Shown here one piece after another: positions 20,521-32,700 of a stretch of 64,000 nt of DNA. The stretch lies in contig JACTAT010000002.1 of the NCBI GenBank assembly GCA_014526335.1, positions 2,207,609 to 2,271,608 of the forward strand. The letters are read 5' to 3'. Both the position numbers and the translations under genes were made by a program. The notes under the pieces are model-generated. The model saw nothing but the letters and a program-made list of their open reading frames with translations. It searched no databases and was not told the DNA's origin. Every line of letters starts with the position of its first letter. Within the stretch, counting starts at the first letter, position 1. Source of the DNA: Chrysaora quinquecirrha. Lineage: Eukaryota; Cnidaria; Scyphozoa; Semaeostomeae; Pelagiidae.

Positions 20521-22289
20521 TTAACACAAAGCTACACAACTGGAGCTTTAAAGATGGGCAGCTAAGTGAACTGTTGGCTTAATGGCATTTAGCAGACAGA
20601 CACGCCGCTTCAAATATGAATATTTGATTCTGGATTGACTTGTCAGAAACTTTCTTACTGGGGTCAGCTTTTCATCGGAACTATGTATGTTTACCAGCAT
20701 GTAATTTTAAACCATTTCAAATCCTTCAAAATGTATTTTAGGATCTATTTGAAATATTTCAAGAACTTTAAGGTAAGAATATGAAGGCAGCAGTACATGG
20801 GGTTTCGAATAGTGTACAATAGTTCATAATTATAGCCCCTGAGAATTTCATCCCCACCACCTACAGAACCAAACAGATGCAGACTTGACTGCCTCAAGAC
20901 AGGATTTCTCACACATGCCTCCATTTTCTTACCTTACTCGGATACATTGATTCTTGTTTAAAAGCAGTGAGTGTATCAAGCCAGCTTGCCAACCAACTCA
21001 GTTGCATATATCCAAAACTTTCAGATGAGCCCACTAAATTGTATAATGGACGGGATTATTTTTCTCACAACCCTCACCAAGATGTTGATATATTTTACAC
21101 TAGAAGTGTTGGTAAGGTGACATGACTCAGACACCTTAACTAGCATTTGCAATTTTAAATATTACACAATTGTTACAAGCTGAAACTAGTTACAACAATA
21201 ATGATATTTTTAAAGTACTGTAAATAAACTCTCTAGGTACCTACCTCTAGAATGCATTGCATATATACTGACAAGAGCACTTAGAATATATCTAAGGATA
21301 ATCTACTTAATATATCTACTTAAATTAACTAACAGTTTACATTATTTTAAAAGAAATCTTAATTATGTAAGTACATTACCAGGCTTTTAACATTTAATTT
21401 CAGAAAATTTTATACCTATAGCCTTGTTCATTATAAAAAGTAGCTGGTTTATCGGGCAGGTTAAACTTTAGAAATAAACGAATCGTATAAGCATTTGCAA
21501 TTAAATGTTATTCAATCTAAAACAAAATATAAAATAAAGTTAAGTTAATAAAAAAGGATTACATACTGCTGATAATAAACGAGTTAAGAACAAGACTTAC
21601 TTGGTGGTCTATCTAAAGTTTCTTCAGGTTAGCACTTTATTACTTATACCGATAGCTGGTTAGCATTTTGCGAGAGGCAGCCTGATCTTGTTCTAATTCT
21701 CAACAACATGAAAAAGCAAAAAGGTAGTTAATTTGCATAATTACTGAAGCACAGCGGGAAGTTACACAGCAGCATTGTCTTTGAGCATAATAGTAACAAA
21801 ACACACAAAAAAAAGGTTTATCAACGAAACAGTAGCCTAGGTCTTGGTTTGGACCGTTGTTTCTTTTAGACCAAGAACATCTGTAACTGTTAGCAAACAA
21901 AAACCGAGCTGTGACCTTAGTAAATCTAGATCACATCCAGGCTAGTTTTTGTACTGCTTACGTAAGTATCAAACAAAACATGGAAATTGCATAACATGAT
22001 AGTACATGCTAGTTGATATAAACAAATGGACATAAATCAAGCTTTGAAAGCCCCCAAGCATAATTTTAACAGCAACTTGCATAGTACTTTTTGCAATTTC
22101 CATACTTTGCATTTCAAAATTGGCAAAGGTAGATACTGGGCCATGAGACAACAATTCTTTAATTTAATTTCACCCTGTTTCTATAAAAAGTTATTTGTAC
22201 TTTTAAACTTATCAAATTCTGTTTAGTTTTTCAATGGGTCAACTCATTATGAACAAGAAATGTTGATAAGTAATTAAAAACTTTTTGTA

Positions 22290-22789
22290 ATCAAATACAA
22301 TGATAATAGACTGAGATTGCAAGAACTAAGACTGAACAAAATTAATGCATTTTAATGCAAAATATGATTATGGTAAGATCTGAAAAAGATCATTGAATTA
22401 CATGAATTAGAATATCTGACAAAACTGAACTAAGCCATGTGAAAATCATGTGCATGCAATTGAAGAATAAAACTAGAAAGACTGAAGAGATATGAGATCG
22501 AAAATGTTAAAAATATTTCATGAATTGAATGTAAGTAAATTGAAAACAATGAAGTCTGGAATTGAAAAAATTTGATCAAATTGAATGAGTATCTGCAAAT
22601 CTGTTGAAGCAATCATGAATTACATGAATGAGAAAGCTAATACATGAAGCAAATCATTGATTGAATTAAAAGATTAATATGAAGATATTCATGGAAGCTC
22701 AAAATCTAATAGAATCTGCAATCTGACAGCAAAATGCAATTTTATGAATATTGAATGATATGAGTAACAGTTATTAAAGACAAGATAGT
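22290..22789. other. 500-base junction between the two large copies
   Basis: This segment is present only between the copies. It is AT-rich and contains words akin to the element minisatellite (GATTATGGTAAGATCTGAAA near 22366), so it probably continues the inverted-repeat element. It ends abruptly at TCTAATGATTAAACTC, which is PAXX intron 2 sequence. Confidence 0.6.
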
Positions 22790-22851
22790 CTAATGATTAA
22801 ACTCTTCTGATTTCTGTTGTTGCACGCAGTGCAATTGCACTTGACACTTAC

Positions 22852-23135
22852 ATAATTATCAACTTCTTCTTCCGAGATTTCAAGTCGCCACACATTTATT
22901 CCATCAGTGACACTGAAAAGAAAAAGATAAATTCAATATAAAATCCACGAAAGTGAAGGTGTGACGTTTTGAGTTTCATGAGCTGAAACAGGCCAAAGTT
23001 TGAAGGAGAAACTTACCACAAAAACATAACTTTTTCATCTTCAGAAAGCCGAATAAAAGCAATATACTTGTTTCCGAAACTCCTGCACTTTGCTTGCAGG
23101 GTATGCAAGTCTTTATACCGTGCAAAAAGCGCCAT
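22852..23135 (-). pseudogene. PAXX: PAXX 5' fragment (exons 1 and 2 only)
   Basis: The exons 23135-23017 and 22912-22852 repeat the first two PAXX exons. The copy is cut in intron 2 at 22790, and exons 3-7 are absent from the following 500 bases. If the duplication is real this is a truncated, probably non-functional copy. If it is an assembly artefact it is the other allele of the gene at 2665-5072. Confidence 0.8.
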
Positions 23136-26100
23136 CAATTCATTACTGAACGCTTAAACCGATGGCACATGACACAATACAGCAACAGGACTAGCTCATG
23201 AAGCTCAGAGAAGCTCATTTGAGGCCTAGGCCAAGTTGCCTCTCTTCGTGATAATATTTTCAGGAGAAAATGGCGGAAAAACAAAAGGGCGTGGCAGATT
23301 TAGCGCTCACCATCAACGCTTCGGCATTGTGCCTTGATCCTGCTGCATTCTCCTTCATTCCCACCTATAAGGCCAAAGAGAGAGCGGCACAGCAGAGATG
23401 GACCTAAAAAGACAGCTGACATTTCGCAATCTTTAATTTTTGAAGGAATGAAAGTTTCTTCTGGAGAGGAAATGTAGGAGGTAACGGGCGCAAGCAAAAA
23501 TCGCAAGCAAATTCTCTTTATAAAGCAAAACCCGTCTTTTTCTTATTTCTATGAACTATGATAAAAGGAACACAAATTTGCTTGATGATATGGTGTAAAT
23601 GTTGGAGATAGCAGGTGTCAACTGTAGTGGGCAAATGATCAAACATTGTTGGCCAAACAATTAAGATTTGCCTTACAAGACAAGCATTAACTGGCCGTTT
23701 GACCACGTCAAGAACATTCCATGACAAGCAAAAGTAAACTAAATTTGTTGTGCGACATTTTTGAAATAGTTCAAAAACATTTCTGCATGATGATTAACTA
23801 ATGATTTGCAAGCAAAAAATGTTGGACAAGCAATGTTTTGCGTGGCCAAACGGTCAAATATTTTGCTTGACAAGTAAATTTGAAATGCTTTACAAACAAT
23901 GTTTGATCGCTTGGCCAGGGCCTTACTTTAAAATCACGCAGAATTGACTAAAATAAAGCAGAAAATTATATCATATATTTTTATACATATATATCACGTA
24001 TCACCACACATTTAAATACAAATAATAGCGCTTTAAAATAAATAAGCAGCTTCTTCATACTTCTCTCTCGATTCTCTCTCAACAATAATCATGTTTGAAT
24101 TTTCATTTATTTCTCATAATAATTAATATAATAAATCCTCTCTTTATTATTATTTTATTCTTACTTGCACGCAATGTCTTTCCTAACACAATACTTGCTG
24201 CAATTCAACGTTTATTAAGCTACTACCTAATAAGAATGATCATTTACATAAGTAGAGAAATAAGCCAACAAGTGCAAGTGCAAGTGACACCACTTGACAG
24301 CTCCTTGATCATTTGAGAGAAGCCTGGTTTCGACACAACACGACACGACACGACAAAGTATTAACGACAATACAATTATCTCAGACGATAACCACGAGTA
24401 GTGATCTTGGAAACAGATCGCAACGGAAATCAGAAATGGCGAGAGTTAAATTCATTCCTACTTTCACGATTATGTGATCACGATTCCAGGATCATTCAAC
24501 GGTGATCTTTCTGTTACACCGGTTGTTACGACAAAATGGTTTCCATTTTTACGAGTATTTGCGCGAATATTAGCCACCTTACGATAACTATGAGATGTAG
24601 GATCCCTACAATCCTGTGGAATGAAAACAAGACTTTATACTTTGCTGCCTAGGAGGGTTCTTAAAGCCTGGCTTGCGTAAGATCATGATAACCGCTAGAC
24701 AATTGCGCGATCGCATAATGCAAACGGACAACAGAAATCATTGAGTTGTAGGCATTAGTGTAACCGCCAGACAATTGCGAAACGATCACAGCGTCGTGGT
24801 CGCAAAAATCGCGAGAATAAGACAAGGATTGGGAATGGTTTTAACTTTCACTATTTCCTACCCTACGCAACAATTTCCATGATTCAGCTAAGAGATCACT
24901 GTCCGCACGGTAATGAGCTTTTTAATCGACCATCGTAGTAACATCGCATAAGTGACCAACTTTCACTATCGCTCCTTGCCATACTGTCGACTGGCAACAG
25001 TGCAACATCTTTTTGATGGCATCACAAACGAGTATGCCTGCCCACTTGTTGGCTTTTTCCTCACTGTCCAACATTTAACGTTATCTAACGGACTAAGTTA
25101 AAAAAAATTTACAGTAGTTATACGATACGACACTGTTAGTTTTAATGGACAATATTCATTAAAATATAATGAAAGCTGCCATAAGATTTTTATATCACTG
25201 GATAAAATTTAGCAAAAACTAGCTATTTTCAAACCAGTGTGTAAAATGTTATCATTTCCTTTCTGCATTACTGTACACAACTTGTATTGACCATCTGGAC
25301 GATACTCTGTGAAGCTGCTAGAAATACTACCTACTACTCAGACAAAATATTTGGTTAGTTATTGATATAGCAACCAGGATTAAAATGCGTCTTGTTTCCT
25401 TGAAAGTGCGATCTTATTTAGATGCACACATTATAGAATGAAGGATAAAATGCTACATTACAACATTTACCCCGATCATTTAAAATTGAACATAATTTAT
25501 AACTGAATTGAAATTATTTTTATATTAATAAATTAACGATATTTTAAATTGAAATTAAACTGGAACGAAATTATATTAAATTCTGACACACAGACACGCA
25601 ACAGTTAAAAGGAAAATCAAATAAATTTATTAATTGAGTTTTCCATGCTTTTTTAAGCTGCAACACAAAACATGGCAAATTTTCACTTTGCAAGAGAAAA
25701 CGAAATGTAATCTTAAAAATAGCGGGCTATTATTCAGATATGTCCATACGGTCATAATGATGGTCAGACAGAATGTAGGCAAACAATCTTAACTTTGAAG
25801 ATCGCAGCTTTTCAAAAGCATGCAAAAAATTGTTATTGAACATTTGACAATTTCTTGCACTGCATGAAACTTCAAATGAATCAGAGATATTGTTTAGTAG
25901 GAAAGTATCTAAAATTCATGACCATACACAAATAAGACATACCATTTTTTTAGAAAATCCTAATACTAATACTCAGGTGACTAAAAAATTAGCACAGATT
26001 TATGTCTGATAAGCTTCAAGCGAGCAGAAACATGTGATTTGAAGCGAGATCTTTCACGATGCACTTCGAGTTGTATAAGGAATTGAGAACGGATAGGATG

Positions 26101-26766
26101 GTTCAGATAATTTAGAAAGTCTTGCGAGCTATGATGATGTTTAGATAGCTGGTTAAGGTTAATTAGTAAGTTAAATCTACAAAAATTATTGCAATAACCA
26201 TTTCTTGTTCTACAAAAAAGAGCTCGAAGTCCGTTAGCTTACTTAGCTATGTTAAGCTCCTAAAAAGAGTTAAGACTTCTATCAATAAGGTGACAAGTAT
26301 GATAAAAAAAAATAATTCAAGGCAAATTTTGGTCCTCAACATCTGTCTATCTAGATCTTATATGTAGCTTACATGGAGACATAGGCCAAATCAATCATCT
26401 CTATTAAAACCAGAAAGTTTAAGATCGGACCTATTACCAGAAAACCCAACTAAAAGCTGATGCAGCCTGCAAACATTACTTGCAAAACCGCTGCTAAAAT
26501 GCATAAAAAATCCTTCCTTCCAGCACTTCGATTCACTAGATACGAAGATTGATTATCAATATTTGCCTTAACTGCATTAGATTTTCACGGGCTTGCGCCA
26601 GTCATTTAAAATTCTTGCACACATCTGTGATGTAAGAGACTATGTACATCTTACATAAATATAACCATGTAATTTTCATGATAACGGAAGATAGAAGCAG
26701 AAATACCTTTCACTATGCTGCATACTTGCATTTGAGAATCCAATTGAAAAATTACTCATGGATGTC
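23136..26766. other. Spacer between PAXX fragment and boule, copy 2
   Basis: This is the same content as 5073-8705: a MITE at about 23627-23929, a CGACAC stretch and the boule 3' flank. There are no supported genes. Confidence 0.45.
23627..23929. mobile_element. MITE of the GGCCCTGGCCAA family (copy 2 region)
   Basis: Duplicate of the element at 5565-5867, with one base missing in the A-run of the left end (GGGCAAATGATC). Confidence 0.7.
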
Positions 26767-29700
26767 TTACTTTGATTCATCCTTTCCATCTTGATCTGAT
26801 TCTCTATTTGATGAGAGGCTTGACGGCGTGCTACCATTACTAGGTGTGGTGACATTTCCATTGCCATTGCTATTGATAACCTCGTAATTCCTCATGATAT
26901 GAAAGTTGGGAGGTGGTGGCTCTGCCGTTACACGCTTTAAAGGACCATTTGGTCTAATTAGTGGAGGCTTCATCATGTTTGGTGTGAATGTTCCATTGCC
27001 ATTGATAAAAGGTCCATGTTCAATTATACTTGAATCGTATGGTGATGTTAAGACTTGGTAAACCTCGGGTCGAGGTGGTCTCTGAATGCCTTGAATCGAT
27101 GGTGCAGGATATGCCCCTCGGATCACGTGAACAGATGGCGGCATAGGATGAATCTGCAAGAAAATTAAATCAATGACGTTACAGAGTATTGAAAAATTCT
27201 ACAAGATTTCCGAAAGTCATTAAAGGAATGTGTCTTCGTGAGGACATGTTAAGACCAAAGACAAGATTTGAACCTGCGACCTCGAGGATTTGTACGCCAA
27301 TACCCCGGGGCCAATACCCCACCAACTGTAACCAGGTAGCTCAGTTGGTGAGATATTGTCGTACAAACCCAAAGAAAAAGGTTTATACGCGGTCCTTGCG
27401 GGATCCATTCTCCCGTTTTCTCAAAAATAACTCATGACGTCCATTATGCTGCAATTTCAAAATTTGGAACAACATCTTTAATTCATCAAAGTTTTGGATG
27501 AATAATGACGTATAAGTGGAGTCTAACAATGAAAACCTAAACTAAAAGCTAGTCCCTACCACTTCTACTCGTTATTATTACTTCTATTTATATTTGCAGT
27601 AAGAAGTAACCACTAGTTTATTACTAGGGTACAGGCAAAAATGTAACTTAAGTATCGTACCTGTGCAGGAGGTGGTGGGGATGATATTGGGAATGCATTG
27701 ACTTGTGGAATAGGTTGCTGAAGAAAGACAAGAAAACAATGAAATAATGAAATAATACGTTAAATAGAAAATGTACGACACTTGACGACAGTGTTTGAAG
27801 AGGTGGCGTGGCCGAGTGGTAAGGCTCGGATTCGGCAGATCGTGGGTTCGAATCACGTAGGGACCACTTTCTACCGTCTCTACAGCTGTCTGCCCATCCT
27901 TCCGATTACCCAGGGTAGCCGTTCTAGAGTATCAGTCAGGGGGCAAAATCTGCAGCTCCAGATCAACTCTATAGCTGGCACAGCCTGTGATAACAAAAAA
28001 TTCCTTGATTGCTTGATTGCTGCCTCTTAAAAGTTTAAATTTTAATGACCTCCTTATGAAAGCTATGAAGGAAAAATCACTAGAAAATCACTAGAAAAAC
28101 ACAGGTTATATAAAAAGACAACACAACGCAACACAACATGACGCAATACAATACAACACGACACGACACGAGATGACACAATACAATAAATATCAAGACA
28201 GCATAAAGCAAAAAATAAAAAACAACACAATAAGCTACAAATATGAAACAGCACAGTGAGGCACAGAACAAAATAGCGTAAGAACACAAAACATGCCAAA
28301 TCAACACAAAACATGAAAATACAAAACAACAATGTATATAACAAAGCTAACCCATACAAAATACGACAGCACAAATCAAACAGCCAAACACTTAAACAGC
28401 ACAACACTATAAATCCATGAAGATTTTCACAATACCTGTGTTTGTGCCACGTAGCAGGGTAAGAAGTTAGACTCTGGCAGAATATGCCGTGGAGTTTCAG
28501 GTGTATTGCCATTAATAATGGAAAAATTCTGTGGTATAATGTAATGTCCATTTACTGGAATATTTGGAGGAACACTTTGTGGATCAGCAGGAATTATTGT
28601 CATTGGAACTGCAGCAGGTGGAGACTAGAAAAAGAGGAAAATTACCAGTAACTTCACCGTAGTTACTATTAGATTACAGTACTAATAAATACTAGAAACG
28701 TCACAATGTTCTTCCTTGTCTACAATCCCCCTACCATCCTTGTCAAAAATACTAGGGTACTTGGTATTTTTCACAGTTACACGCTTCTTTTTTATAAGGA
28801 ACCTACCTCAAGGCCTAGTTCTTGAAGTTCCTTATTTTGGACCTCTTTGAGGCAATTGTAGTTCAAAAGTTCCTTAATAGTTCCTTAATTTTAACTGCAC
28901 ATATAGTGGTCTTAACAATAAAAGAGAGACATTTGCATGTGAACAAAACCGAGAATACTAAAGGAAACATTTGATACTTCCTAACGTACAATTTTGTGAT
29001 TTCGACTGCAAATGAATGGAACCGGCTTTCTAATTCTTGATTATTTGCAGTGATAAAACTATTCAACAATAAAAAGTTCTTTAGTTATTTTCTCTCTAGT
29101 AGTATAAGTTCTTTAAATTTTCAGGCCTTCTACATGTAGGTTCCTTATAAAGTGGTTCCTTATAAAAAAAAAGCGTGTATCGCTTCAAGAATCCATACAT
29201 CCATCCCCCACTCACTGTTGGCGAAATTGATGTTGTCAGTTCTTCCAACATTGAGTAACGGAGGGAATCTGTTAATTATAAATATAGTAGTCAATCGTTA
29301 ATCAAAATATAGTCATCATAACGGGACAACTTAAACTTTAGGCAAAACAAAATACTTTTAATTTTAAGATAGTTGCAAAGCCAGCAACCAGAGGTACCAA
29401 ACGGGTGACTTCAGCGTCTAAATCGACTAAACGTGCGTTTGAAACATTTTCTTGATTAAACTGTGGTTTCACCAATTTGAACATACGAGGAACGGGTTAG
29501 AAACGTCAAGTAATGAAAATCTTAGCTTTCATTAGCTGGGTTTGCTTTCTAATAACAAGAAACATAGATCTTCCGAGATTTGTTCAACTGAGCTTAAAAA
29601 TTGTGATCTCCACAATTTTTAGAATTTTCAGTTCTAAAGGGCCATTTATATACTCCTAAATCCTTTTCCGACGAGTTCTGCAGGGGTACCAATATCAATA

Positions 29701-32700
29701 AGGTATAGAATTTAAGGAAATCTGAATGATATGGTAAAATAACCTCAGGCTATCCCTGAGGCAAAGATTAGATTAAATCCTTTCCCATGGAGAATTCCGA
29801 GGTTGGCCAGGTCAATTAGCGAACTCAGGACAATAAAGAAAAGTGGTTGAGAAAAACGACTTACGGTAAAATAGAAAACTATTTTCCTTCAATTAACTTT
29901 TCTGTGAAGTCCGAAAAGGCCTAAAAAGCTTCTGATAGATAGGAGCTATAAAGGTTGTAATGGAAACAATTATTGGAACAATAAAGGTCTAGAACTAAAT
30001 TCCAGAGTTTTAGAGTTGCACTAAATACTGATCATTCACGATGCTCTCATTATTACAATGTCCCCTCTCATCAGTCCTCATTAATTACATGTTTCAATAT
30101 ATTCAAAATTACGGTACAAAATATTGGCTCAATCTCAATAATTTCAACTTGTAATAATGACTTACAAATGCAATGCAATATCAGTAATTTCAAGTTATAC
30201 ATTAGTGTAATTGAAAAAGTACTCAAAAAAGGGGAAGCTAAGGAGCTAAGATTACATAAGTAATTGATTCTACTGACGTAAACGTATACATTATTTTTAG
30301 AAGAGGGTAAATTTAGATGAAGAAAGAATGAACGGTTTTCCAAAAAGATCCATTTTCAAGAAGTGCGTGTTCCTATATTTTGTGGTTGAAATAACTTAAC
30401 TTTTTAAAGATTTTTTAAAAATTTTGATCAGCCTGTTGCTATTATACTTCACAACGAAAATATCCAGAAATTTGTTTGGCATTTCGCACTTACGCAACAA
30501 CACGATAAGTGAGATCTTCATCTTGGCCCAACATTCTTTCCAACTCTCTGAAAGTTAGATTTAGGGCTCCCCCCTGAAAAATCATGATTTCCTCTTCTCG
30601 AGAGTTAAAACACGCACTTCGGTAATGTTTTCACGCATGAAGTATATGTTCTCAGCCTTATGGAGCCTTGCCACTGCCGATACAGTAGGAGATGACACGT
30701 CGAAATTGCGGACCTGAAATTGGAGAATCTCGAATTTCCAGAGGAGAATCCTTACTCTGTCAGACTCGGCAACCCAGCGCTTTCCCAGGATAACGGGGGC
30801 AATTAAAATCCCGATAGAAAATCTTTCAAACAATAGCTTTAGTTGCTTGCAAACAAAGTTTTACTTTATTATCCAAGAAAAACAGAAGCACGAATCAACA
30901 TTTTTCAACCAACTACCAACCACCTTAAATTTGTGATGGAACAGAGCCCAACCCTACGCTGAAAACTTGCACAATGATGAAGGTCGTGAGAGGAGAAAGT
31001 TTTAATTTCGAATTCTTACCTGTGCATGAAATGTATGTGAAACATGATGATTATTTGAATTCGTTTGTTGCGTTAACGGTACAGAAACACTTGAAGTCGG
31101 TTGCTGTGAAGGCGAAGATACAGGCTGTTGAGATGGCGGCCCATCTTCCCCATTTGAATGGAAGTACCAGACGCCATTTGGAGCAACGGTATAACAGTAT
31201 CCACTTGGGTGTAAATACACTCCAGCTGATGTTACAGGCTCTGCGAAAGAAAAAGTATGTTTACTGTATTTATGCATTTATGTTTATTTAACTTGTGCGT
31301 TTAGTTAACTAATAAAGACAAGCCAAAGCAATTGGAACAAGTATGAATACAGCACAGTACCGTCGAGAGGGGGGGGGGTAGGGGGGTAAAAAGTCCGGGG
31401 CCCGGGCCCCGAAGGCACCCGTAAAAATTATGGACCATAACATTTTGTTATTGCCTTAAGTTTTCATTGCCTCGGGACAGGCTGACAGACCTCGCAGTGT
31501 TGGGCATCGAGAGCGAAATTGCAATAACTATTGACTTTAATGACATTTTTAACGATTTTGCAAACATGAAAGCGCGAAAAGTGTTATTTTGAGAGCTTGA
31601 AACTTTGTTCCTAATATTTTATTTTTATTTTACTAACACAAAACGATGCTAATTACTCACCAATAGCAGCTACACGTTCTACTAATGGCCTGAAATGGTG
31701 TCGCCAATAATGTCGCAGCGTGTAAAAGGCTTTTTTTGCATTTGCAATGCAACACATTGCATTGTTTTCGGTTCGCGCTTTTCCTTTGAAATCTTCTATG
31801 ATTCATTCTTCTTAATGCGCAAGTTGACTGTGGCAGAACGTCTGTCGTTACATTTTGGTCCCGATGTGTAGCCACTTCAGGATTCCTCAGAACCGGACAT
31901 TTTCAGGTCTGTCACGCCGCCAGAACAGGTGAAAAATCGCACGTGTAGCCGCGGCTTGACAGGGGATTTTATGTCCTGTGCTCTGTTGATTTACCCGGAT
32001 TTAGGAGTCTCGTTTCCATTTATTCTGTGCCTAGTAATTTCACGCGGCCAGTGGGAAGTCCATTCCTCGTGGTCTTAGCTGAGAAGCATACCGGAACCCT
32101 CTTTGGAGCTCTGTGTGACATGGTAAGCATTTCTCCTTTCTCCAACAATTTGATCAGCTAAGTGTAGGCATAGACTAGACATATTAGATAGGTTTGCGAC
32201 CGTTCAGTATACAAACGGGGTTCGCTAAACAAAGTAGCGCGTGTAACAGATGGAACAAGAAAGCTGTTGAATCGTTTGATAACAGAACATGCTTAAGGAA
32301 ATTGCTACTGAAAATGACGTGTCTTACCATTTGCAGCCTCTTGTGCACCACTGAAAACAACACCCTGAAAAAAGAACATTATACGTTTTTTATTTTATAA
32401 GAAAGTTTTTTTGGGCCAGTATTGAAACTTTCTTAGATATTTCTTAGATGTTTTCAGTACAAAAACTTTCTTGTGACTTTCTTAGAAAAAATTTTGGAAT
32501 GCAGTATTTCTGCGAATGCACAGTTTAAGACACTGTGTACATTGCAGAAATACCACGTTTTTCATAGAAAATAACCATATGACTCGTTTACTAGCAAGAT
32601 GAACGACTGAACAGAAGAGCGAAAATACCATAGCTACAGAACATTAAGAGTATGATTGTATGATACAGAACTTTCCAAAGTTTCAAGAATTCAGTATTGA

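Larger units (their letters stand above)
4727..22289 (+). repeat. Large direct duplication, copy 1 (about 17.6 kb)
   Basis: This interval is repeated in the same orientation at 22790-39404 with near-perfect identity. The left edge lies in PAXX intron 2 at TCTAATGATTAAACTC, and the right edge follows TAATTAAAAACTTTT. Copy 1 has three extra segments: 18980-19315, 21445-21836 and one 221-bp minisatellite unit near 20122. Remaining differences are mainly homopolymer lengths. It is either a recent tandem duplication or two haplotypes assembled in series. Confidence 0.97.
19317..22289. mobile_element. Large inverted-repeat element, left part, copy 1
   Basis: It begins with the 68-base terminal repeat that is complete at both ends in the second copy (37049-37116 and 39819-39886). 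This copy stops before the right repeat. The interior has a 21-bp-arm hairpin, a short open frame after a CpG-rich stretch, a minisatellite and non-coding AT-rich DNA. It holds 21445-21836, which is missing from the second copy between AGTAGC microhomologies. Confidence 0.7.
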
